Part shown: positions 1 to 12,561 of the stretch, one piece after another | Numbering within the stretch: position 1 is the stretch's first letter | How the letters are laid out: the number at the start of each line of letters is the position of its first letter | Assembly: GCA_964036295.1 (NCBI GenBank) | Contig: OZ038468.1 | Coordinates: 4,150,501 to 4,214,500, forward strand | Length of the DNA stretch: 64,000 nucleotides | Source of the DNA: Plumapathes pennacea | Lineage: Eukaryota; Cnidaria; Anthozoa; Antipatharia; Myriopathidae | Direction of reading: 5' to 3' | The notes under the pieces: generated by a model | What the model was told of the DNA's origin: nothing | Seen by the model: only the letters and a program-made list of their open reading frames with translations | Database searches by the model: none | Translations under genes and position numbers: made by a program

Positions 1-469
1 GTTCGAGCGGCGATTAAAAAATTAAATATCCTTGCAAAATAATTTGAATACATCGCAAACAAGAACTCGTCAGGGCACGATTTGCTGACGCCATGGGTTT
101 CGTCGTCAGCCTTCGTTTGTTTTGTTAGCTAATATTCCGGCCAATGTTGAATACGGTCAGCAATTGTTCCGACTTTACGAAAAAACCATTGCTGCTTTTC
201 ATTCGTCCCGAATATTAAACTGCGCGACCATTTATCGATTCTTACATCACTTAGTACATTACTTTACACACTTAACCAGTATAGCATAGTATCTACTTGC
301 AAGCGCAGTAGACACAAAATCATGCCGTTCCACAGCATTATAATAGTTTTTACATATATAATTTTAAAAGCTCGTATCCCAATTGAGAATCATGCTCTCC
401 GCGAGGATCATGATGACCTATTTTGCTTTTCCCAGTGTGTATAACAGTATTTCTGGTCTATTAAAACAA
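1..469. other. No gene seen; AT-rich flank
   Basis: No splice-bounded coding segment, RNA gene or clear repeat is visible here. It lies just beyond the conserved 3' flank of the first GM2-activator-like gene. Confidence 0.4.
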
Positions 470-708
470 TTTAGGTGCGTTATCTCCAATCTTCCTTCGT
501 CCAAATAAGTGCACTTCAATTGCTTGTGACAATTCTTGAGATACATGTAACTACAGCTAATCCAGCTATCTGTGCCTCGTTACTATGGATTAATGGGAGA
601 AGAGGTTTTCCAAAAAACGGATTTACACCCTACCCAAATATCAAAACAAGAACAATCAGCTGAAATACATGTATTTTCCTTCAGCTCTATTTAGACAACA
701 TAGTATCT
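470..708 (-). other. 3' flank/UTR of GM2-activator-like gene A
   Basis: This stretch is closely similar to the sequence at about 8685-8935, which follows the stop codon of gene B in the same orientation. The simplest reading is that both are 3'UTR or 3' flank carried along in the same tandem duplication. No poly(A) site was assigned with confidence. Confidence 0.55.
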
Positions 709-2972
709 TTACGCCACTTGCGCTTCAACCTTCACACAAGCGATCTTCTTGTTGTTCGAGAGATCTCTCAAGTCACCTTCAACGCGGTAGCTCCCCTGTC
801 ACAAGAAGACACGACGAATTAGTCATTTGGTTAGGCGAAGATTTTGCGGGCGAAACAAAGATATCAGCCTCATGTACGGTTCATATAGCTGGTCCTGCTT
901 CATATAAAGGATCACCTGAACACAAAGGCGCGCGCTATAGAAGGCCGCGGACGCCTCTTTCGACATCAGCTTGGCGACTAAAAGTATATATGGAAATATG
1001 GAAGCTTCACAACTTATAAGCGCGACATTCAAACCAAGGCATACATGTACTTTACTAGTCAACTATTTACTTGATGCACAATCGATTTTAAGGATAGTAG
1101 TATTTGGGGTTAGGGGCACTTTTACATCGCCAAGTCCGCATCACAACGGTCCTTCGTCGACCGACTTTCCCGTGCGCAGAGTATCCTGGGAGTCTGTTGC
1201 TACGAGAGCACTTTGAACTATCTGCATATTTATATTTCTCGAGGGAGAATTTAAGAATAAATTAAGCTGGAGAACTACCAACGTGATTGTCTCACAAGAG
1301 GGACGAAGCTTGACTTCAAAGACTAAGACGCACGAACAAGACCAGACCGTAATCTCCTGAGGAGATTCTAAAAACAAATAAAAATATATATTCGTCCTCA
1401 AAGGACGCCGTCATATATTAATGCACCGTCAGATGTACTTACACTGGTCAAGAAAGAGGGAAAGTTGATCTTGGGAAGAACCACTTCTCGTCGTGGGATT
1501 TCGTGTACTTTATGAGGCAGTGGGCAGACCTTTTCATTGATGAGGACCTTCATGGCATCACACGACAACTCTAGAGTTTTGTTGGGCAACTCTAGTTGTG
1601 TGATGGTACTGGAAACAAGAAAGTCTTTGGTTAGAGACCCATTGTTTGCTTGTAGCTTCGTTTCTTACTCAGTTCGCTACAGCTCTGATTACTGGGAGCT
1701 AAAAAAACTCCTGGACGACGCCAATAGAGCAATGGAGTTTTCCTCGAGCCCCAAGGGTAATAATCGCACCACTATTCTGTTTTGTGGTATTCGCGTGTCG
1801 TACATGCACGTGCGGAGGCTTCTGGGAGTTTGCATAATCAACATTATAAACTATTTCAAATCTATATATAATAATACGGTAAGAGCTGTCCGTCATGAGT
1901 GTGTGCTCTTCCCAGGCCTCCTAATTTAAAAACATCCAACATGGCGGCAACTTTTGGAGCGAAAGAGAGTACAAATATTGGCCTCTTATGCTGACCATAG
2001 TTCCTGTAGGAATCGGAAATGAGTTTAAAAAGAGTGCTGTCAGGTGGCTGGATGTCGGGCTGATGCTACTGCATGTTCGAAAAACGGGGAGATTTTGATT
2101 CTTTCGACCCGCCGATTTGCCGATTGGTACGGTTGAGTGGTACACGTGTACTTTGACACTGTAAACTGCATTCAAGATGCTCGAAATGGACTTTAAAAAG
2201 GTTAAAAGAAAGAAAGAATACAAAGTTAGGAAAAAAATAATCCGATGTCACCCTATTTTACGGGGGTCCCGCTGGTTTATATTAAAATTGTAAACATCGA
2301 GCGACCAGGGACGGCTCTTTCCACTCTGTCAAGCAAATTGTTTTGCACAATCTCATACACACATACACACACACGACACCGCGGAAATACGCTTTTCGGC
2401 CATGCGGTCACCTTGCTTTTGAGTCAGCGGTTATTGCACAAAACCGGGGATTCAAGTGCAGATTTTGTAGTTCAATGTAACGCTTGTAAAACCTCAAGAC
2501 TTAGTCAAGAAACACAATACTAGGACTCGATACTCATGTTAGTTCAATGCATTTTCTAAGATATAAGTTGTGCACAAGGAAAACGAGACTTGCACACGAT
2601 GTAAAATTTAACATGAATTATGAGAAGTTAGATAACCATGGCGACGAACGCTGACCAACGGAAGTGACGTCAATAACGTATTTCCGCGGTGTCCATACAC
2701 GCACGCACACACACACACACACATTAAGAAACACTTTTTAAGTTTCAATCCTTTCATGGCTCACCAAGAACCATATTTGCCGCTGATGCAGGGAATTTTC
2801 CTGTAGCCAAACCAGCCGAACTTCTTCTTGACCTCTACAATGAGTTTGTATTTCAACCCAGTATCTCCTTTCACATGGAACTTTGCTGAGAAAGAGACCT
2901 TGGTTCCCGCCTTTAGCCTGATCGGGTCTGGACTGAGATTAACCTCTCGGATCTGCACGGGAGAACTGCTGT
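709..2972 (-). CDS. GM2-activator-like ML-domain protein, copy A (5' exon not certain)
   Basis: Three exons read on the minus strand: 2765-2972, 1443-1608 and 709-795 (TAA at 709-711), each bounded by AG and GT in compatible phases. They encode, in order, the DSSSPVQIREVNLSPDPIRL segment ending in IPC and GS-C, a middle exon containing EKVCPLPHKV and LPSFLTS-type motifs, and a last exon starting GSYRVEG and ending IACVKVEAQVA. This follows the order of the GM2 ganglioside activator: the SPDPI strand, IPC...GSC, the SWLT-like motif and the terminal GCIKI-like strand. Known GM2A is a lysosomal lipid-transfer cofactor; insect and cnidarian relatives are secreted ML proteins. An N-glycosylation site (NKT) is present that copy B lacks. 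No signal-peptide exon equivalent to that of copy B was found. An alternative upstream segment ending at 3443 (...NTWQVD, donor GTATGT) joins in phase but has no start. The gene may be complete with a distant exon or may have lost its first exon. Confidence 0.75.
2698..2725. repeat. (CA)n microsatellite
   Basis: A short run of CA/AC dinucleotides lies in the intron between exons 2 and 3 of gene A. A second, similar run is at about 2350-2376. Confidence 0.85.
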
Positions 2973-3513
2973 CTGTAAAACAAATGAGTGGCCACAAATT
3001 TATATATCAAAATGGTCGAGTTCCAAAACCTGGGCTGGGCAAATACATCGGTAACAATCAAAGATAAGGTAGTCCACCATAGGGAGTACCCCCCCCAGGA
3101 AATATTTTCGATACAATACATTGTACATATAGTTGTGATAGATACAAGCCACCTGAAAGATTCTGAAAGCACTTATATGAACAAGTCCAAATCCAGGTTA
3201 GACTATCCAACCTCTTTTACTCATAATGAACAGACAATCCTAAGTTAACTGAAACCTAATGAATTATTTATATATATTGTTTATGACAAACACAAAATTT
3301 AATCAGTTCTTGTCAGATTCCTATCCACACTCTTTTGTATTCTTCACAACGGGCAAAGACGGACGGCCCAATATGCAGATTGCATGTTGCAGTTTAAAAG
3401 AAAAACGTAACTAAAACTATAAACACAAGTCACAGAACATACCGTCCACTTGCCAAGTATTTGGTGAGCTACAGTTTTTTTCTCTAGCAGAAGTTAGTCA
3501 TCAAAATGCCCCA

Positions 3514-4749
3514 GTTTTCTTCAGTCGTACTATGCGGCCAACAAATACTGATATTTAGCGTTGTCGGCCATCTTTGTTTCCTCGACCCAGTCTTCGCTCA
3601 ACATTTGTTCTAGTCTCCTGCTTGGGTCACGGACGGATGGCAGGACGGGTGTTTAATACTGAGCAGCTTGCAGGTAATACACATACACATGGCCGTTTTT
3701 GGACAACACTAGGCTAAGCGTGAGATCGCCTTGGTTTTGCTACACTTTTGGCGGTTAATAACCACAGCAAGAAGAATAGCAAAATGCGTACAAGGGGTCA
3801 TATTTGCGCAATTCGCGCCTTTTCTAATTCGTATTTTGTACCACAAGACAGCAACTTTGGATGTTCAATTGGATGAAGACACATGTTTAACCCAGGCTCT
3901 CCTGTTCACATACGGGAACTCAAACCGAAGAAAGTTTTGCTTTGGGAGAAAGTATTTTGCTTTAGAACAAAGCAAATTGTTCTAGAAAAAAAAGTATTGT
4001 GTTTTAGAAGAAATAATTTTGTTTTGCACTTATGGGCCACCTGAATTGAAACGGAGATAGAGGTAAACAGCACTCCCAATCTTATCCATGGTGCAGATTC
4101 TTCCAATCATTGAAGAAAATATGTTTAAATTATATAAAGTGAAGATTTTGTTAGTCAGCTTTCATCTGAGCAAGGAATCAAAAGCCAAGTTAAGCCAAAT
4201 TGTCAGACTACACTAATAGTATGCATAACAAGGTTTTTAGTTGTTTTGAATATTCCTGGGTCGTTTGGCCCAGAGGTGGATCATTTGATACTTCGCCCAC
4301 GAAGGCATTGATGCTTTAACTGAGATAGAAAAATGCCGCAAAAGGCCCGACCAATCAAGCAGGATGGCGGAAATACTAGACAGGCGGTTGGCATGTATTG
4401 TTCTTGAGGTGTGTGTATAGTTTGTAGGATTGCTATTTGAGAGCAGTATTTGTAAAGAGATCTCGAGGGGTCCATGTCCATCCTCACGCTCTCTCTGAAA
4501 CATTTCCACATGCCTTGGTATACAAGTAAAGTACGAGATAATAAGGATTTATTCTTTTTTATATACAGAAAAAATTAAAAAAAGACTGTTTAGTCTCTCA
4601 ATAACACCTAGTACTGTAGTTTTTTTTTCTGTTTCTTTTTTGTTAGAATTTAAGATCAAATAAAAAAATATCAGACTTCACACAAAGACATGAAAGAATT
4701 TAACGTAGCTGCTAACAGGCCATGTTTTTCTTACTCACTCGATCTCTAG
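3514..4749. other. Intergenic/intronic, no confident gene
   Basis: No supported exon is seen. A possible plus-strand open segment follows an AG at about 4096, but it matches nothing I recognise. The region could contain upstream exons of the MIEAP-like gene on the plus strand or the missing first exon of gene A on the minus strand. Confidence 0.3.
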
Positions 4750-6939
4750 CTGGCTTACCAGGAAGCACAAAAGGCGTGTAACGACTTCCTCAGTTCCTGT
4801 CCATATATTCTTAACTCTGCGTCAAGTGTAGGGATCCGCCTAACGGCAGAAAGACATCCAACCAGTCGTACTAGTGGATCTGCGGCGTCAAGTGGGGTAG
4901 GTAGAGTGTAAATCTCATTTGTTTAACGAAGAATTTAGTTATGTCACAATCAAATAAGTTTTTAGCAAACTTTTCAATTGAATATCATTGTTTTGCGGCT
5001 AGAAACATACGACTAACCCTTTACGAATCTACACTGAAATGTATTTTTATATGCGACATAGGAAATTGGTTTCATCCGAGCCAAATGTTGCATGTGGCAT
5101 GTTGTAAATGATTGTCTATTTGCTCCTTTAAAGTAATCCACAATTTGCATTGCAAAGAGTAACAAATCGTGTTAAACGAAGTTGGAGCGTAACTCAACTC
5201 AAAAGACCGACGCCAGGTAGTTTTAAGTTATTAAAGTGGATGGGTGCTCAGATGGCCAAATGGTTAGCACGTCAGTACATGTTTCTCATCAGTGCAGCGC
5301 CTCAACTCGGACTTATTCTTCTCGCGGGACGTTCGCTCTCCTCTGACCGCGCGCATTCGTATGGCGCATGCTCGCTAGCGCAAAGAAGGGACTGTTTTGC
5401 AGTCTAGAGTTGAAGTCACGTTGATTAGCATATTCTAACTTATAAACCTTTATAACTCATACGAGCAACATTTAAACCAAGTAACATTCTACAATTATGA
5501 ACTATTTACTTAATGTACAATCGATTTTAACGCTACATTTATGGCACGTGCAAGGTTCCACCCAAAGCAAGTGGCGTATTACATATCAGTCTTTTAAAAG
5601 ATTAGATCCACGGGAAGATGCTCATAAATTGCAATTGGTGGGATGCATTTCCACAGACACAAAAGTTTTGGTTTGAAGTGGGATGCAGCCTGCCCAACAG
5701 TTGCAAGATATCTCCGCCATTTAAGGAAATGATGCTCTCAGAGCTTGGTGAGATGTCTCAAGAAAGCGACATTCAGGAGCTGTGCGAGGTAGGATCAGGA
5801 TGTCAAAGCATGGTGTTGCACGTTTGGGTCATTTGATTATAAGTCAATTTCCGAGACAGTATACTTTTTTGAAGCTCCTGCAGGAGACACTCCTTAGTGT
5901 AATTGAAAGAAGGGAATATGTTAAACGTCTACGAGTTCGTCCTACCAGTCACGAATATGATTATCACCACAGTCAGTCATCAGAAACTATTCCTCTCTAT
6001 CATTTTCACTCTCACACGTGCAGGTACACGTCTCAATCACTCACCCTGTTTCTTCTCAGTTTTGCTTAGCTTGTAGAGGTCTACTGTTTGACAGTGCTTG
6101 TACTTAGTTTGTCTTCTTTTTTTTTTCTGTGGATCATTGTATTTGTCCTTACTCTGAAAAATACACAATCGTTTGTGTTCTCCCATGTTATGTTCAATAA
6201 GTATTTTAGTGGTTTATGAGTCATAGTTTATTAGTCATTAGTCATAGCCGGCAACAATGAATTGATTTGATGCACATTTGGATTAAAATTACACGACACT
6301 TGCTTATGACAAAAACACATCTTAGACTGAATTGGATTCCCCTCAGTCCTCTTGCCATTATGGAATACGAAATGGATTTTGCCGATTAGTCTGTTCTAAA
6401 CATTTATATTGTTCTCAGCAACCTTTTCATGATCATTGAAAAGAATTGAGGTTGAAATTGCCCTTAACCTAATCGTTTTATTTTCAGTTGCTTCTGCACC
6501 ATCAACCTTTTCCGTGTCTTTTGTCTTTTTTTCTGTCTAAATCAAGTTTGCTCTTACATTTCTCTCTTTCACTCATGGACAGAGTATCAAAAATTCTGTA
6601 AGTACAGAGTTGCGCAAGGAAAGGAGATTCTCGTTGCATTACAACATAGATGGCCTATTGATAAACAAGAAGATGAAGAAGTACATAGAAAAATGTGCAA
6701 GGCTCTGCTGGAGATTAGTGACACACAATCCGCCTCTAAAGATTGCCCGCAGCCATTTAGGAGAGAGGCAACCGTTTGACCCAAACAGCCATCAGATTTG
6801 TCAAGAACTGAACACCGGCGGCCAAAGGTCTTGTGATGGCCTATATCTTATCGCAGAAATCATCTGGCCAGCACTGGTTGACTCTAAAGGAAGAATCTTA
6901 GTTAAAGCTGAGGTCATCCTTGAGGACAGTGTAGCGTAA
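4750..6939 (+). CDS. MIEAP/SPATA18-like C-terminal exons (5' part not found)
   Basis: Three plus-strand exons join in phase 0: 4750-4896 (49 codons, starts LAYQEAQKACNDFL), 5657-5788 (44 codons, starts TQKFWFEVG, ends IQELCE) and 6583-6939 (118 codons and stop). Acceptors are CTCTAG, TTCCACAG and CATGGACAG; donors are GTAGGT and GTAGGA. The last exon contains KCARLCWRLVTHNPPLKI, then FDPNSHQ, then EIIWPALVDSKGRILVKAEV. This matches the pattern I know from the C-terminal domain of mitochondria-eating protein (MIEAP), a family expanded in corals: CARLxWxMV...PP...WPAL...VKG. The vertebrate protein acts in mitochondrial quality control; the role in cnidarians is unknown. The N-terminal part is missing or lies in exons I could not recognise. 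The family call is moderate, the last exon is well supported and the first exon is the least certain. Confidence 0.5.
5222..5330 (+). repeat. Possible tRNA-derived SINE fragment
   Basis: The segment at about 5240-5275 (TGGCCAAATGGTTAGCAC) resembles a Pol III A box. No convincing B box follows at the expected spacing. It lies in an intron of the MIEAP-like gene. This is weak support for a decayed tRNA-derived SINE. Confidence 0.2.
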
Positions 6940-7907
6940 GAGAACCGTATCAACTACAGTCGAAGCTCTCCGAGCGGACAGGTCTGGTTACGGACGCCTT
7001 TGCGAAACCCCCGTGTAAACTTTAGCTCCGTCAGAACCCGTCTTTCTGGTTCCCAAGGGTGTCCTCTAACGGAAGCCTCAACTGTACCAAACATAATTGT
7101 AGCAGCTAATGGATTTATGTTGCTTTTAGGGCGACTCTACATCCTTAACCCGTTTCACTCACAAGCTTAAAATGCAGATTCTCGCAACCTTTTAAGAAGA
7201 AAATGTATGAGTGATGTAGAGAGAATTGATAGTTCAATCAGCTTTCATCTGAATATTAAGGTACCAAAAACCAAGTTCTCTCCTTACCGTATGGTATAAT
7301 TGAGTTGAGAAACGGAAGAGAAAGTTGAAGTTGATCACTTTGGGAGTGAAACGGTTTAGGGGGACCTCTCGGCCAATCCAGTGGAAAGGTGTTAAAAATA
7401 TTCGGGTTGAGTTTGACTCCGAACACGGCCGGCAAAAATAACCACTGGATCGGATGCAATTGCGAATTGTTTTCAAATTTCAAGGGCAAATAGAGAATTC
7501 CAGCGCTGGCTGAGAGGAGGGCCTCTTGTGCAGCAAAGAAAAGTTTTAATGAAGCATTCGCATCCCAAAGGATCATCTAAGCTTTCTTAACTCGCTTTCC
7601 AAGTCCTCCTTTGCCATCTCACTGATCGTTTCTGATACCTTGAGTGATCACCTGCCAGCCAGAAATCCACTTGTGAATGAAAAGTGAGATTTTCAATTAT
7701 CATTTCGCTTGTATTACTGGGAATAGGAGAAGAAACTCATAGGCACTTTGAGTACAGCACTAACAACTAGTTTTAGCACCGTAGTAGACGTTTTGAGCAA
7801 AAAGTGCGGGTTTATGCTTGGGTGCTTACGATACTTGTATTTGTTTTATGCTAATATTTGTTTCGTAATATACTAAATTAAACCTTTTTTTTTTTACGGT
7901 AGTTAGT
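6940..7907. other. Intergenic, no gene seen
   Basis: The open frames on the minus strand (7234-7576) lack recognisable motifs or splice context and are probably chance. The stretch at 6950-7090 resembles other dispersed GAGCGGACA-type repeats (compare about 15350-15415). Confidence 0.35.
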
Positions 7908-7910
7908 TAA

Positions 7911-8275
7911 AGCCTGGTTTCCATATAATCGTCTCTGACGTAAGGATCGTCTCTGTCGCAGACTTTTTTGTCAAGCGATCGGGACGATTATATGGAAACA
8001 CTCTTGCGATTGTTTCAGACGATCCTTATGTCAGAAGCGACTCGATCGTCCCGATAAGCCTGGTCTCCATATAATCGTCTCTGACGTAAGGATCGTCTCT
8101 GTCACAGAATTTTCGGGAAGATTATATGGAAATACTTTTGCGATTGTTTCAAACGATCCTTACGTCAGAAGCGACTCGATCATCCCGATAGAACCGTGTT
8201 CTATCCTTGCGTCGACACAAAATTCTGCTATAGAGACGATCCTTACGTCAGAGACGATTATATGGAAACCAGGCT
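7911..8275. mobile_element. PIF/Harbinger-type MITE (365 bp)
   Basis: The ends are near-perfect inverted repeats: AGCCTGGTTTCCATATAATC... on the left and ...GATTATATGGAAACCAGGCT on the right, extending over about 40 bp. The flanks are TAA at 7908-7910 and TAA at 8276-8278, a 3-bp TWA target duplication typical of PIF/Harbinger. The centre holds further copies of the same words, giving a multi-arm foldback. There is no coding capacity. Confidence 0.8.
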
Positions 8276-8684
8276 TAACATTTATATGTCAGGTTCACTA
8301 GCGCTATTGTCCTCCGAGAAGGCCAATCGACGGTTGCAGAGTAATTAAATGACTTCTATTGAATTCAGATAGGCTGCGACGTACTATATGGTCTCTTGGT
8401 ATATAGCATAAGCAATTTCTCGTCCAAAAGAAATACGATATTTTACAGACGACCGTTTCTTTGAAGTTGTACAGTAGTCAGGACCACACTAAACATGAAA
8501 AATAGGCACCTGAAGTTTACATGTGTGCATGTACTGCATTCTTTTGTATGAAGAAGTGGCATTTGCCACGGGGAGTGAATGCAACAGCTCCCACCTCCCT
8601 TGCATATTAAAGACGTGTATTTTCTGGGGAACTTGAGAAAATTTAAAAATGAGGAAACGTACAACACTTCTGTATTGCTGGTCT

Positions 8685-8935
8685 ATTAAAACATTTTAAG
8701 TGCGTTATCTCCAATCTCCCTTAGTTCAGTTAAAATGCGCTTCAATTGCTTGTGACAATTCTTGGGATACATGTAACTACAGCTAGTCCAGCTATCTGTG
8801 CCTCGTTGCTATGGATTAATGGGAGAAGAGGTTTTCCAACAAACGGATTTACACTCTACCCAAATATCAAAACAAGAACAATCGGCTGAAATGCATGTAT
8901 TTTCCTTCATCTCTTATTTAGACAACTTGGTATCT
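8685..8935 (-). other. 3' flank/UTR of GM2-activator-like gene B
   Basis: This is a close copy of 470-708 in the same orientation, directly after the stop codon of gene B. It is probably 3'UTR or flank included in the tandem duplication. Confidence 0.55.
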
Positions 8936-11900
8936 CTACGCCACTTTCGCGTAAACTTCCACACAAGCGATCTTCCTGTTGCTTGAGCGATCTGTCAAGT
9001 CAGCTCGAACAAAGTAGTTCCCCTGTCATGACAAGACACGACAAAATTAGTCACTTGATTATGTAAGGATTTTACAAACGAAACAAAGATATCAGCCTCA
9101 TGTACGGTTCATATAACAGTCCCTGTCACATACAAAGGACCACTTGAACACGAAGGCGGGCTATAAATATTTATTTTAAAAAAATCAAATTTTAAATAAA
9201 TCAAGCTGGAGAACTAATAACGCGACTGTCTCGCAAGAAGGACGAACGAGCAAGAATTGACCGTGAGAGAAGCGAACAGCAGCAGATTCGTCCTCAAAAG
9301 ACGCCATCATTATTACATTGATCCCGAGGGACTCCCATATAAGAAAGGACGGGGATGCTCGTCGTACCTCTTAGGGGTCAAAATCACGGATTTTGGTACG
9401 CTTATGGTGCTCAACATCAAACGCTGACATTTTTATATGACGTGGTAACGTTTAGGGGTCAGACTTTTTATGTTTGAAAACAGCAAGGGATAAAGTGCTT
9501 TATGATCTTTATAGCAATTAAAGGCATCGAAACTTTAAATTCTTGGTATGCTTTTATTGGAACCTTTTAGGTGTCCAGTAAGCTCGAGTCACGCCCGTTT
9601 TAGTAATACCCCCCTCCCACCCCCCTCTCCCGGATATTAATTCACCATCAGATGTACTTACGCTTGTCAAGAAAGAGGGAAGAGGGATTTTGGGAAGAAC
9701 CACTTCTTTTCGTGGGATTTCGTGTACTTTATGAGGCAGTGGGCAGACCTTTTCATTGATAAGGACCTTCATGGCATCACACGACAACTCCAGATTTTTG
9801 TTGGGCAACTTTAGGTGTGTGATGGTACTGGAAACAAGGAAGTTTTTGGTTAGAGACCCATTGTTTGCTTGTAGCTTCGTTTCTTACTCAGTTCGCTACA
9901 GCTCTCATTATTGGGAGCTAGAAAACTCCTGGACGACGCCAAGAGAGCAATGCAGTTTTCTTCGAGCCCTACGAGGGTAATAATCGCACCACTGTTCTGT
10001 TTTAGGTGTTCGCGTGTCGTACATGTACGGCGAGGGCTTTGGTAGTTTGCATAATCAACACTTTGCACTACATCAAATCTATATAGTACAAATATGCTAA
10101 GAGTCCGTCGTGTGTGTCGCTCTCTTTTTCCAAGGTCTCCTCATTGAGAAAAATCCAGCATGGCGGCCACTGGAGCAAAAGAGAGTACAAATATTGGCCT
10201 CTTATGCCGATCACTGTTCTTTTGGAAATCGGAAATGAGTTTAGAAAGAGAATTTGAGCTGTCAGGTTACTAGATATGGTGCTGATGCTGCTGCATGTTT
10301 GAAAAATTGGGATATTTTGATGTCTTTCAATCGCCGATTCGCCGACTGATACGGTCGAGTGGTACACGCACTGCAGAGGAGTTTGTACTTTGACACTGTA
10401 AACTGCATTAAGGATGCTCGAAATGGACTTCAAAAAGGTAAAAAGAAAAAAATAGGAAAAAAATCCGATGTCACCGTATTTTACGGGGGTCCCGCTAGTT
10501 TATATTAATTCTTTTTCCATTCGGTCAAGTTTATAATCATAAATCATATGCGAGGGATCAGCTATGAATCAGTACCGTATTTCTAATAAAGACGTAGACG
10601 GACAGACACGGGCGGTTTCTATGGGCACATACAATTACTTTCAAAAGATGGCAACACTAGATAAAAAACGAGCTTAAGTCGCTTAACATAGTCGATATTT
10701 TTTGCGCAGAAGCTAAGGCATCTAAGGGAAACAATTAATGAAATATGATAAACGATAAACTTATCTGGTGCCAGCTTTATTCGGCTGTTTAAATTCAAAA
10801 CTTTAGCCGGTTTCGATGAATTTCAGCTTCGGTCCAACCCAATAATCATTAGAATTAAAACGGTTTACACAACTAAGCCATTGCCAAGCAAATGAAGACT
10901 TCAAATGGAAAATAAAGAGAAAGGCCTGTATGCACCGGTATCGCAAAGGTCATAATGGGTTCGATCCACATTGAAGCCTGGATTATTTTTCCGGGCTATC
11001 CTTGCAACTGCTTAAATTGCTTCATAACACCCCTCTGCAACAGACCTGGTCAAACCCGACCTGGTGAGATTTGCTTTCTCTCCCCAGGGAAATTTCACCC
11101 TACCTGGGCCCTGGCGAACGTTTTTATTTTACCTGCCAAGTTTTTTTTCCTCCCTGGGCCCGGTTTTTCAAAGCACGATTAGGCTATTCCTGGATTAGGT
11201 CTAAACTTTCTTGTCATCTTTTTAGCCTGAAAACGTGAAAGTTTCGTCCACAACGACTTTCTTGATAATGGGTTAAGCTGGAACAAGCTTTCTAATCCGT
11301 CTTCAAACAAAACCAAGCAGTTTAATGATAGAGAGGTTGAGAGAAATAATTTCGTTAATCTTGGATTAGCTTAATCGACCTTCGAAAAACCGGGCCCTGG
11401 TGTCCTGGTGTACTCTTTACCTCTCCGGTGGAAACTCGATAAAACGTATATGGTATTCACAATTTTCTGACCTGGCGAAGTTTTTGCCGAAAACCTGTGA
11501 ACATCCAGATCTCACTAGGTCTGTTACAGAGGGGTGTTTCATAGCCGCGAGGGAGGGTCACGTTCACTGTCATTTACACACTTAGTTACGTTAGACTGCC
11601 TGGAGAGGTTTTATCCATTTGCTTACCAAGATCCAATTCCATTAATACAGGGAATGGTTATCCAGAACCAGGCTTTCTTCTGGACCTTGAGTTTGAGTCT
11701 GTATTTAGACCCAGTATCTCCTTTTACTTGGAATTTTGCTGAGAAAGAGACCTTGGTTCCCGCCTTCAGCCTGATCGGGTCTGGACTGAGATTAACCTCT
11801 CGGATCTGCACGGGAGAACTGCCGTCTGTAAAACAAGTGAGTGGCCACAAATTTATATATCAAAATGGTCGAGTTCCAAAACCTGGGCTGGGCAAATACA

Positions 11901-12561
11901 TCGGTAACAATCAAAGAGAAAAGAGCAACGATCTATAGCCGAGCCTCAAGTTCACAATACGAAGAAAGTTATCCGACTGATCAAGCACGCCCTGCACTTC
12001 TTTAGTTCGGGTCACTTTTACACCTTTGTTCGTTAGCTGGCTCCTGTGGAGTCTCTCCCTTGGTTTCATTTCTATAGAACATGGTCAGGCGTTAACGCGT
12101 AATTAAACGCATCCAGGTGGACTCGCAGCGGAGGTTTAAAAGCTAATATACAAGTAATTAAGAAATATTATTTCATAATTTCGCCCATTATTGCAAAAAA
12201 AAAAAAAAAAAGTTCTATTCCAAGTTTGACCGAGTTGTTATTCCTAAATTTCTCTTCCGAATCGCCAGAGCTTCCCTCTAGACGGTATATGAACGTCGGA
12301 AAGTTGAGTGTTTATTGGCATGGGGCACGAGTTGCTTCGAATATTAGGTCTGTTTGCAGAGATACCAAACAATTTAAATTTCAAAAGCTTAGGATCAACT
12401 CACTAAACTGCATGTTTAAACATAAGTTACAGTTAATATAATTTTGAGGATCAGTTCGCAAAATCAGGACTGTCAACTAACTTACCACAATTTTTCCACC
12501 TCAAGGCGTCCGCGGCGAGGATGAAGAAGGCAACAAGAACACAAATTTGTTTGATAGCCAT
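8936..12561 (-). CDS. GM2-activator-like ML-domain protein, copy B (complete, 175 aa)
   Basis: Four exons on the minus strand: 12486-12561 (ATG at 12559-12561), 11627-11825, 9662-9827 and 8936-9022 (TAG). All have GT-AG boundaries and consistent phases (1, 2, 0). Exon 1 encodes a signal peptide (MAIKQICVLVAFFILAADA) followed by RWKNC, equivalent to the SWDNC start of mature human GM2A. Exon 2 carries SPDPIRLKAGT and IPCINGIGS; exon 3 completes GSC and carries KVCPLPHKV and IPLPSFLTS; exon 4 begins GNYFVRADL, matching the GNYRIE strand, and ends with an IAC cysteine. Six mature cysteines are present against eight in human GM2A. The product is probably a secreted or lysosomal lipid-binding beta-cup protein. 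Family membership is strong; specificity for gangliosides is not implied. Confidence 0.85.
10501..10957. other. Intron of GM2-activator-like gene B, no other feature
   Basis: The homology between copies A and B ends near 2280 and 10500. The following sequence is unique to copy B within the enlarged intron between its exons 3 and 2. No gene was seen. Confidence 0.4.
10958..11545. mobile_element. Nested foldback/MITE in intron of gene B
   Basis: An inner pair of inverted ends, GGGCCCGGTTTTTC at about 11156 and GAAAAACCGGGCCC at about 11384-11398, encloses about 240 bp. An outer pair, ACACCCCTCTG(C/T)AACAGACCT near 11027 and its reverse complement near 11517-11539, encloses the inner one. This looks like one element inserted in another. 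It explains why the intron between exons 2 and 3 of gene B is about 640 bp longer than in gene A. Confidence 0.55.

Noticed and set aside
7234-7576. Overlapping 80- and 106-codon minus-strand frames
   Set aside because: No motif, signal or splice context; two frames open at once suggests chance.
10957-10975. GGTTCGATCC as a tRNA B box
   Set aside because: No A box or cloverleaf could be formed around it; no tRNA gene was found in the window.
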